From an uncultured Pseudobutyrivibrio sp. (GTDB lineage Bacteria; Bacillota; Clostridia; Lachnospirales; Lachnospiraceae), in contig URCQ01000034.1 in NCBI GenBank assembly GCA_900546435.1, forward strand, positions 1 to 17,893: a stretch of DNA of 17,893 bases, read 5' to 3'. The position numbers were made by a program, and so were the translations under genes. This document shows positions 1 to 5,810 of the stretch, piece after piece. Numbering within the stretch: the stretch's first letter is position 1; each line of letters starts with the position of its first letter. The notes under the pieces were generated by a model. The model worked only from the letters and a program-made list of their open reading frames with translations, was not told the origin of the DNA and did no database searches.

Positions 1-35
1 CCGGCGAGCTGGATGTCTCCAACATCGAACTCTAA
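1..35 (+). CDS. hsdS: HsdS, type I R-M specificity subunit (3' end only)
   Basis: Only the last ten codons and the TAA stop are in the window, reading GELDVSNIEL from base 3. The ending matches the C-terminus of the - strand HsdS half at 2803-3405, which reads SGQLDVSEVSV; 'SG(E/Q)LDVS' is a common end of type I HsdS subunits in Firmicutes. HsdS sets the DNA target of the HsdM methyltransferase and the HsdR nuclease. The gene is followed after five bases by one copy of the 15-bp recombination site (41-55), so this hsdS is probably the first, currently joined module of a shuffling locus, with hsdM upstream outside the window. The call rests on ten residues plus context. Confidence 0.72.
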   Translation, partial: GELDVSNIEL

Positions 36-40
36 GCAAC

Positions 41-55
41 TAAATTATTGTTTAT
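41..55 (-). repeat. 15-bp recombination site, copy A
   Basis: The bases taaattattgtttat are identical to copy C (3445-3459) and are the reverse complement of copy B (2580-2594). The copy sits five bases after the stop codon of the upstream hsdS. The inner bases are roughly symmetrical (TAAA, six bases, TTTA), which fits the short core site of a tyrosine recombinase. Read on the - strand, the bases after copy A (gttgctta) resemble those after copy B (gcggctta), as expected if both sites lie at the 3' end of an hsdS C-terminal cassette. Confidence 0.7.
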
Positions 56-80
56 TAGAATAAGATATGGAGGAAAAGAA

Positions 81-242
81 ATGAAGTATGATGCAGGAAG
101 TATTGTATGTTTGAATGATGGAAGAACAGTATATATTTTCGCAATTGATGAAAAGAAGAAAAAGTATCAGGTAAGTGATACAGAAAATGAAGGAAATTTA
201 TTTTGGATTGCGGAAGATGAGATTTTTATGAAACTTACTTAA
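81..242 (+). CDS. Small uncharacterised protein (53 aa)
   Basis: The start at 81 is chosen because GGAGGAAAAGAA lies directly upstream; an in-frame ATG at 48 has no ribosome binding site and would overlap recombination-site copy A. The product is small and acidic at its C-terminal half, has no signal peptide or membrane segment, and begins MKYDAGSIVCLNDGR. Alternating hydrophobic and charged residues (TVYIFAID, KKYQVSD) suggest a small beta fold. I do not recognise a family. It lies between an hsdS end and the fic gene, in the cargo of the type I R-M island. Confidence 0.6.
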   Translation: MKYDAGSIVCLNDGRTVYIFAIDEKKKKYQVSDTENEGNLFWIAEDEIFMKLT

Positions 243-365
243 AGAATGTTAGACTTAAACTACGATAAGAGTAAATTAAGAATGAATGTCGCTGCTTAAT
301 TGCTAGAGCATTTCAGTGTATAAATGAAGATAAAATGCGTTAATTCTCATTTGGAAAGGAAAAAT

Positions 366-971
366 ATGGCATTAGAAAATAAGCTTAATATTACAGACTC
401 CACAGAACTTGCAAGAATGGAAGAAAAGATAAGCAAGAAAAAAGCAGTGGAGTTGTTTGAAAATGGATATTTGAATAAATATAAAGTTGGCTCTTTTGAG
501 ATGCTTGCAGCAATTCATAAATATCTATTTGGTGAGATTTATGATTTTGCTGGAAAAGTAAGAAATGTAAATATTTCAAAAGGAAACTATCGGTTTGCTC
601 CGGTGATGTATCTACAAGCTGCAATAGAGAATGTTGAGAAGATGCCACAATCAACATTTGATGAAATTGTTGAAAAATATGTCGAGATGAATATAGCGCA
701 TCCTTTTCGTGAAGGTAATGGGCGAAGTACCAGGATATGGCTTGATTTGATTCTGAAGAAAGAGTTGAACAAAGTTATTGATTGGAGCCTTGTAGATAAG
801 GAAGATTATCTGTTAGCAATGGAAAGAAGTCCAATCAGAGATATTGAAATCAAATATATTTTGAAACAGGCGTTGACAGATAAAGTTAATGATAGAGAAG
901 TTTATATGAAGGGTATAGATCATAGCTATTATTATGAAGGTTATGTGATATACAAAGCTGAGGATTTGTAG
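366..971 (+). CDS. fic: Fic-family protein adenylyltransferase, class III-like (201 aa)
   Basis: Fic enzymes transfer AMP (or another nucleotide part) from a nucleotide to hydroxyl side chains of target proteins. The catalytic motif HPFREGNGRSTR is intact at residues 112-123 (catalytic His112, metal-binding Glu116, anion-binding loop GNGR). Near the C-terminus the sequence HSYYYEGY gives Ser187-x-x-x-Glu191-Gly192, the (S/T)xxxE(G/N) inhibitory helix. A C-terminal inhibitory motif is the mark of class III Fic proteins such as Neisseria meningitidis NmFic, and the length (about 200 residues) matches that class. The start at 366 follows GGAAAGGA; an upstream ATG at 324 lacks such a site. Fic genes are often found inside type I R-M loci, as here between two hsdS segments. 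Substrate is unknown. No separate antitoxin is expected for this class. Confidence 0.9.
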   Translation: MALENKLNITDSTELARMEEKISKKKAVELFENGYLNKYKVGSFEMLAAIHKYLFGEIYDFAGKVRNVNISKGNYRFAPVMYLQAAIENVEKMPQSTFDEIVEKYVEMNIAHPFREGNGRSTRIWLDLILKKELNKVIDWSLVDKEDYLLAMERSPIRDIEIKYILKQALTDKVNDREVYMKGIDHSYYYEGYVIYKAEDL

Positions 972-985
972 ATATATACTCCTAC

Positions 986-1017
986 CAACGGCAGGAGCAA
1001 TAAAAGAACTGCCGTTG
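986..1017. repeat. Inverted repeat between fic and the recombinase gene
   Basis: caacggcag (986-994) is perfectly complementary to ctgccgttg (1009-1017) with a 14-base loop. It starts 15 bases after the fic stop codon and ends before the recombinase ribosome binding site. There is no T-run after the right arm, so it is not a standard intrinsic terminator. It could be an RNA hairpin that sets the expression of the recombinase relative to fic, or an operator. Confidence 0.4.
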
Positions 1018-1053
1018 CTAGTCGTTCTCCAAAATAATTTTAAAGGAGGAAGA

Positions 1054-2043
1054 ATGACTATGAAACAAAATTTAATTACGGACATTATTCAAGGAATGTT
1101 ACCATACTTGAATAATGTACAGAGTAAGCGATTACAGGAGGTGCTTCAATCAGCATTTGTAAACTATGAAATAACAGAAAATACGGGAAATATGAAAGAA
1201 TCTGAACGTAATTATGTAGAGATATTTTTGTCGGCTAAACGAATAGAAGGATGCTCAGAAAAGTCACTTAGATATTACAAAGCAACAATTGAAGCGATGT
1301 TAGCAACATTAGATAAAAATGTGGAATATATAGTGACTGATGACATTAGAGAATACCTTACACAATATCAACAAAAAAATGATTTGAGTAAGGTAACGAT
1401 AGATAACATTCGACGTATTCTTTCCAGCTTCTTTTCTTGGTTGGAGGATGAAGATTATATATTAAAAAATCCTGTAAGACGTATACATAAAGTTAAGACA
1501 GGGATAAACATTAAAGAAACTTACTCAGATGAAGCTCTGGAATTAATGAGAGATAATTGCACGGAGTTAAGAGATTTGGCAATGATTGATATGCTTGCAT
1601 CAACTGGTATGCGTGTTGGTGAAATGGTATTACTCAATCAAAATGATATAGATTTCAATGAAAGAGAATGTATTGTATTTGGTAAAGGCAGCAAAGAAAG
1701 AGTTGTTTATTTTGATGCGAGAACAAAGATACATTTGCAGAATTATCTAGATAGCAGAAATGATAATAATCCAGCATTGTTTGTATCACTTAAAGCACCA
1801 CACGAAAGATTGCAGATCGGTGGAATAGAAACAAGGCTTAGAGAAATTGGAAAGCAATTAGGTTTGCATAAGGTACATCCACATAAATTTAGACGTACAC
1901 TTGCAACTATGGCAATAGATAAAGGAATGCCGATTGAACAGTTACAACAGCTCTTAGGGCACAGGAAGATAGATACAACTTTGCAGTATGCAATGGTTAA
2001 ACAGAGTAATGTAAAAATTGCTCATCGAAAATATATTGGATAG
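1054..2043 (+). CDS. Tyrosine recombinase (XerC/D-like integrase), probable hsdS invertase
   Basis: The product has 329 residues, the usual size for a XerC/CreX-type simple tyrosine recombinase. Residues 50-135 form the SAM-like core-binding domain, and the catalytic domain spans about 155-325. All catalytic residues can be placed: Arg187 (STGMRVGE), Lys211 (FGKGSKER), His277 and Arg280 (HPHKFRR), His303 (LLGHRK) and nucleophile Tyr312 (LQYAMV). GGAGG at 1045-1049 precedes ATG 1054; ATG 1060 has better spacing and is a possible alternative. The gene ends 14 bases before the + strand hsdS half, so the two probably share a transcript. Related recombinases next to hsdS genes (CreX/PsrA of the pneumococcal SpnD39III/Spn556II locus) invert hsdS segments. 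The three identical 15-bp sites around this gene suggest the same job here; mobile-element integrase is less likely because no other phage or ICE genes are present. Confidence 0.92.
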   Translation: MTMKQNLITDIIQGMLPYLNNVQSKRLQEVLQSAFVNYEITENTGNMKESERNYVEIFLSAKRIEGCSEKSLRYYKATIEAMLATLDKNVEYIVTDDIREYLTQYQQKNDLSKVTIDNIRRILSSFFSWLEDEDYILKNPVRRIHKVKTGINIKETYSDEALELMRDNCTELRDLAMIDMLASTGMRVGEMVLLNQNDIDFNERECIVFGKGSKERVVYFDARTKIHLQNYLDSRNDNNPALFVSLKAPHERLQIGGIETRLREIGKQLGLHKVHPHKFRRTLATMAIDKGMPIEQLQQLLGHRKIDTTLQYAMVKQSNVKIAHRKYIG

Positions 2044-2057
2044 AGAGGAAAAAATAT

Positions 2058-2603
2058 ATGACTGAATGGACAGAGTGTAAAATATCTGACATTGGAATGG
2101 TTGTTGGTGGGGCAACTCCTTCGACAAAGAAATCTGAGAATTATGAAAATGGAACTATTGCTTGGATAACGCCAAAAGATTTATCTGCATTCAGTGGTCG
2201 CTATATTCAGCGTGGTGAAAGAAACATTACTGAAACAGGACTAAAGAGCTGTTCTACGCAGCTGCTACCAAAGAATACTGTGTTGTTTTCTTCAAGAGCT
2301 CCAATTGGATATGTGGCTATTGCAGCAAATGAGGTATGTACCAATCAGGGATTTAAGAGCATTGTTCCAAATGCAAATACGGATGCACTTTTCTTATATT
2401 ATTTGCTTAAACATAATAAGGATAAAATTGAAGGCATGGGAAGCGGAACAACATTCAAAGAAGTATCAGGAAACATAATGAAGAATATTGTGGTTTCTGT
2501 TCCGACAGATAAGAAAGTACAGGAGACAATAGCCTCCGTGCTTGGAACTATTGATGATAAAATTGAAGAAAATGAGAGAATAAACAATAATTTAGCGGCT
2601 TAA
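2058..2603 (+). CDS. hsdS: HsdS N-terminal half (one target recognition domain), split by inversion
   Basis: The 181-residue product is only the first half of a type I specificity subunit (usual length near 400). Residues 1-150 form one target recognition domain with the familiar start MVVGGATPSTKKSE and AWITPKDLS, and residues 150-179 form the conserved helix (VQETIASVLGTIDDKIEENERINNNL). The reading frame then runs through the 15-bp repeat (2580-2594, read I-N-N-N-L) and stops three codons later, at the point where a full HsdS would continue with LEQ-A-Q. Its missing half is on the opposite strand at 2803-3405. AGAGGAAA precedes the start. The gene follows the recombinase by 14 bases. In this orientation it may be silent or may give a half-subunit; half-HsdS proteins can dimerise in some systems, so function is not excluded. 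Confidence 0.9.
   Translation: MTEWTECKISDIGMVVGGATPSTKKSENYENGTIAWITPKDLSAFSGRYIQRGERNITETGLKSCSTQLLPKNTVLFSSRAPIGYVAIAANEVCTNQGFKSIVPNANTDALFLYYLLKHNKDKIEGMGSGTTFKEVSGNIMKNIVVSVPTDKKVQETIASVLGTIDDKIEENERINNNLAA
2580..2594 (+). repeat. 15-bp recombination site, copy B, inside hsdS
   Basis: The sequence ataaacaataattta is codon-aligned with the + strand hsdS half and encodes I-N-N-N-L. It is an exact inverted copy of copies A (41-55) and C (3445-3459). Conserved hsdS coding sequence serving as the crossover site is known from other phase-variable type I systems. Homology outside the 15 bp is short, which favours site-specific over homologous recombination. Confidence 0.8.
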
Positions 2604-2806
2604 CTCTTGAGCTTCTGGTATTGTTTTTTCCATGCACGAGATGGTTTTAGACAGATCCCTTCCTTGTTTACAAAGGCACATACACCAGTAAGTCCATTAT
2701 TCCCACAGATGTCGGGATTGTTTTGACGGCAACCATAGGTCTGCAATTCAGTGTCCACCTCGTTGAGAGGAGCATTAAAGGGAATCCTCAGTTCCTTTTC
2801 ATTCAT
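2600..2806 (-). CDS. Small four-cysteine protein coupled to hsdS (68 aa)
   Basis: The start codon overlaps the stop of the - strand hsdS half as ATGA, and GGAGG lies eight bases upstream inside the hsdS end, so the two genes are translationally coupled. The product begins MNEKELRIPF and has four cysteines at residues 26, 34, 43 and 52, within GCRQNNPDICGNNGLTG and the following stretch, then a basic C-terminal helix (SRAWKKQYQKLK). The cysteine spacing could bind a metal, but I cannot assign a family. It lies wholly inside the invertible segment, so it would move with the hsdS C-terminal half. Its stop codon (2600-2602) overlaps the stop of the + strand hsdS half (2601-2603) in the shared bases ttaa. 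A real gene is likely given the coupling. Confidence 0.7.
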   Translation of the reverse strand: MNEKELRIPFNAPLNEVDTELQTYGCRQNNPDICGNNGLTGVCAFVNKEGICLKPSRAWKKQYQKLKS

Positions 2807-3405
2807 ACTGACACCTCCGAAACATCAAGCTGTCCTGACATAAGTTGAGGAAGTAGCTCATCACGCAGGGATGCAAGTTTACGGTTCTCTATACGATTAG
2901 AGATAACCAGCTCGTACAGAGGAGCAAGCAGACCACCTATGCGGTCATAGTCAGAATGCGAAGGAATCAGCACTTCTGCTTTTGACAGTTCTTCGCGCTT
3001 GATGTGTCCCATCGTTGTAGCCATATCTGCAGCGATAGCAGCGAACTTTTGCAGATGGTGGTTTGTCCATGCGTAATAGAACCATTTATCATAGGTGGAG
3101 GATGTGACTTTAAATAAATGCTGATTCAAACCACATGTCCCTCCGCACCACAGATCAACAAGGAGGCTACCCGACCATGAGAATATTACATCGCCGTCAT
3201 GAACAATATATTCCGGCTTGATGGAAGGTGAGCATAATTCGCTGTTAAAATCGCAGGAACCTTGGCGCAGCTCTTTGATTTTTAGAACAGGCAGACCTTG
3301 CTCATCATCCTTTGGACGGTACTTCTGCATGGCGAGTCCATTGAGGTAATCGGCAATACCAAGCAGAGAGCTTTCTTGCCAGCCATCTGGAATGTGGTCG
3401 AACAT
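2803..3405 (-). CDS. hsdS: HsdS C-terminal half (second target recognition domain), inverted cassette
   Basis: The frame gives 200 residues from an ATG at 3405 and matches the second half of a type I specificity subunit. It begins with the usual start of a second recognition domain (FDHIPDGWQESSLLGIADYLNGL), has LNQHLFKV and GHIKREELSKAEVLIP, and ends with the second conserved helical region (ISNRIENRKLASLRDELLPQLMSG). The open frame extends 13 codons upstream of the ATG (LEQAQSIFTQEFL) straight into the 15-bp repeat at 3445-3459 and stops just beyond it. There is no good ribosome binding site before ATG 3405, so this half is probably a stored cassette rather than an independent gene. After inversion it would follow the + strand half in frame. 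Its GC content is near 46% in two 60-base rows I counted, against about 35% in a recombinase row, hinting at a separate origin. Confidence 0.88.
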   Translation of the reverse strand: MFDHIPDGWQESSLLGIADYLNGLAMQKYRPKDDEQGLPVLKIKELRQGSCDFNSELCSPSIKPEYIVHDGDVIFSWSGSLLVDLWCGGTCGLNQHLFKVTSSTYDKWFYYAWTNHHLQKFAAIAADMATTMGHIKREELSKAEVLIPSHSDYDRIGGLLAPLYELVISNRIENRKLASLRDELLPQLMSGQLDVSEVSV

Positions 3406-3444
3406 TAGGAACTCTTGGGTAAAAATGCTTTGCGCTTGCTCAAG

Positions 3445-3459
3445 TAAATTATTGTTTAT
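3445..3459 (-). repeat. 15-bp recombination site, copy C
   Basis: The + strand reads taaattattgtttat, the exact inverse of copy B and a direct repeat of copy A. On the - strand it reads I-N-N-N-L in the same frame as the hsdS C-terminal half, with a stop codon three codons further upstream. Recombination with copy B inverts the 850 bp between them. Confidence 0.8.
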
Positions 3460-3472
3460 CAGAGAAACTTAT

Positions 3473-4348
3473 ATGAAAAAACAACACACTACAAAACAAC
3501 ATTATGTCCCTCGATTTTTACTAAAACAGTTTTCCGGCGATGATAATCATGTTTTCGTATTAAATAGAACGAATAACAAGATTTGGAGAAAGTCTGTTGA
3601 TAGTATATGTTATGAAAATGACATTTATGATGAAAAGTGGAAAGGTGCGGATAAGAAACTGGGAAAATATGTTTTAGATAATAAGATTGAAGATCGCTTG
3701 GCTGATCTAGAGGCGAAAGCTTCACCGTTAATCAAACAAATAGTAGTGTCTATCAAATCTGGAGATAGATGTGTAAGATTCCCTGAAGAAGAACATGGTC
3801 TTATTTCGGAATTTATAACAACACTTTATTTGAGAAACCCGTATACATTAAAATCTATTGTTGATTATTACCAGGGTGTTGAAGATGAGCTAGATTGTGA
3901 AGCAATGATGTATGTTGTTAATTATCTTTTTAATACAGCAAAATGGGGGGATCCGAAGTCATTGTTAGCTTATTCAATTAAGGCTGGAATATTCAGTAAG
4001 GAAATTGAAGGAAGTCCGTATAACATTGAGTATAAAAAAATAAGCAATCTGAAATACGTATTTTGGTATGCAAAAGAAGGCGGAATTATTACATCATCTT
4101 TTCCATTGCATATTATTTCCGCCGATGGTGAGCGAGTAGAACGTATTATATGTCCACTTTCAAGTGAAGTTGCATTAGTGTTATTTGATTCAGTACCATA
4201 TCCGCTAAAGGAGGGTATGGTTATAGAGATAGAAGAAAATAATCTTAGATGGAATATGAATCTTTTTTACAGAACATATTCGAAGGAAATGGCGAGATTG
4301 TTTATAGCAAAAGACGAGGAAACATTAAACCGAATTAAAAAGAATTGA
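3473..4348 (+). CDS. DUF4238 domain protein (291 aa)
   Basis: The start at 3473 (MKKQHTTKQHYVPRF) is chosen because DUF4238 proteins begin with the motif KQHYVPRFxLKxF. An in-frame ATG at 3392 would read through the recombination site. Only a weak ribosome binding site (AGAGAAA) precedes the start. The N-terminal part holds KQHYVPRFLLKQFS, then VFVLNR and DSICYENDIYDEKW, typical of the family. No membrane segment or signal peptide is visible. The biochemical role of DUF4238 is unknown; members are often found in variable or defence-rich regions. The gene sits between the shuffling hsdS module and hsdR, 10 bases before hsdR, so it is probably co-transcribed with it, and its 5' end abuts recombination-site copy C, so its transcription may depend on the orientation of the module. 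Confidence 0.78.
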   Translation: MKKQHTTKQHYVPRFLLKQFSGDDNHVFVLNRTNNKIWRKSVDSICYENDIYDEKWKGADKKLGKYVLDNKIEDRLADLEAKASPLIKQIVVSIKSGDRCVRFPEEEHGLISEFITTLYLRNPYTLKSIVDYYQGVEDELDCEAMMYVVNYLFNTAKWGDPKSLLAYSIKAGIFSKEIEGSPYNIEYKKISNLKYVFWYAKEGGIITSSFPLHIISADGERVERIICPLSSEVALVLFDSVPYPLKEGMVIEIEENNLRWNMNLFYRTYSKEMARLFIAKDEETLNRIKKN

Positions 4349-4358
4349 GGGGATTATT

Positions 4359-5810
4359 ATGGCATCATTTTACACAGAAGCTGATTATGAAAACTCAATA
4401 ATTGAGCTTTTTCAAAATATGGGGTATCAGTATCTCTATGGACCAGATGTGGAGAGGGAGTTTAATAGCCCATTATATGAAGTTGAGCTAGTATCAGCAT
4501 TACAGAGATTAAATCCGGATATGCCTTTGGATGCAATCAATGATGCGTTATTTAAGTTGAAAAACTTCGAAAATGCAGAGCTTGTGCAGAAGAATGAAGT
4601 GTTTATGGACTATCTTCAGCATGGGGTCGAAGTTCGATACACCGTAAAGGGTGAAGAACGTGCAGGTTTAGTGTATCTTGTTGATTATGATAACCCTTCT
4701 AATAATTCCTTTATCGTAGCGAATCAGTGGACATTTATTGAGAATAGCAATAAGCGCCCTGATATCTTGCTGTTCTTAAATGGTCTTCCGATTGTTTTAA
4801 TTGAATTAAAATCTCCGTCGAGAGAGGAAACTGATGCTTCGGAAGCTTATCTACAGATTCGTAATTATATCCATGAAATTCCATCAATGTTTATTTATAA
4901 CTGCATTTGTGTAATGAGCGATCATTTGACGTCGAAAGCAGGAACGATTACTTCTGGTGAAGATCGATTTATGGAGTGGAAGACAAAGGATGGTAACTAC
5001 GAGAATACACAGTATGCTCAGTTTGATACCTTCTTTGAAGGAATATTTGAGAAAAAGCGATTGCTTGATATTATAAAGAATTATATTTGCTTCTCAAATG
5101 ATGGAATAAATCGTTTTAAGATACTTGCTGGATATCATCAATATTTTGCTGTGAATAAAGCTGTACAGTCAACGAAGAGAGCGATAGAAACGGATGGAAA
5201 GGGTGGCGTATTCTGGCATACACAGGGGAGTGGAAAATCATTATCTATGGTCTTCTATGCTCACTTATTACAGGAAGCATTGGATAGCCCGACAATTGTT
5301 GTTATTACTGACAGAAATGATTTGGACAATCAGTTGTATGGACAGTTTGCTCGTTGTAAAATTTTTTTACGCCAAGAACCTATTCAGGCTGAGAATAGAG
5401 AACATTTAAAGTCTTTATTAGATGGTCGTCAGGCGAATGGTATTATTTTTACCACAATGCAGAAGTTCGAAGAATCTGATGAGCCTTTATCAGAGCGTAG
5501 AAATATTGTAGTTATGGCTGATGAAGCTCACCGAGGTCAGTATGGATTAAAAGAAAAGGTGGATGCTAAAACTGGTAGGATAAAGATTGGAACGGCGCGT
5601 ATTATTCGAAATAGCTTACCGAATGCAACTTATATAGGCTTTACTGGTACTCCGATTTCTATGAAGGATCGAAGCACACGAGAAGTCTTTGGTGATTATA
5701 TCGATGTATATGATATGACACAGGCAGTAGAGGATGGCGCTACTAGACCTGTTTATTATGAAAGCCGTGTTATTAAACTTAAACTTGATCCGGATACGTT
5801 AAGCCAATGA
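4359..5810 (+). pseudogene. hsdR: HsdR, type I restriction endonuclease, N-terminal fragment of a broken gene
   Basis: HsdR is the nuclease and translocating motor of type I R-M enzymes. These 483 residues hold the N-terminal PD-(D/E)xK nuclease (Asp135 in RPDILLF, Glu149 and Lys151 in IELKS, QIRNY motif at 166-170) and the first RecA-like helicase domain: Walker A GSGKS at 290-294, TDRNDLDNQ, DEAH at 388-391 and FTGTPI at 428-433. The frame then fails after ESRVIKLKLDPDTLSQ, before the second helicase domain. The downstream fragment starts near motif VI in another frame, so an internal deletion with a frameshift has occurred. Family members of the EcoR124 type have about 1000 residues; the two fragments sum to about 880, so roughly 150-200 residues are missing. 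GAGGGG precedes the ATG. Sequencing error cannot explain loss of a whole domain. Confidence 0.9.

Noticed and set aside
391..657. Open frames on the opposite strand of fic, hsdR, ychF, the EAL gene, the receptor gene and others
   Set aside because: They lie inside genes with clear homology, lack ribosome binding sites and have protein composition typical of antisense frames.
1054..2043. The recombinase as the integrase of a prophage or integrative element
   Set aside because: No phage, conjugation or excisionase genes and no tRNA target are present; the three identical sites at hsdS points fit inversion better.
41..3459. The three repeats as part of a CRISPR array or insertion-sequence ends
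   Set aside because: The copies are 15 bp, kilobases apart and in mixed orientation, with no spacers, and no transposase is present.
5194..5409. 71-residue + strand frame inside hsdR
   Set aside because: It is another frame of the well-recognised Walker A region and has no ribosome binding site.
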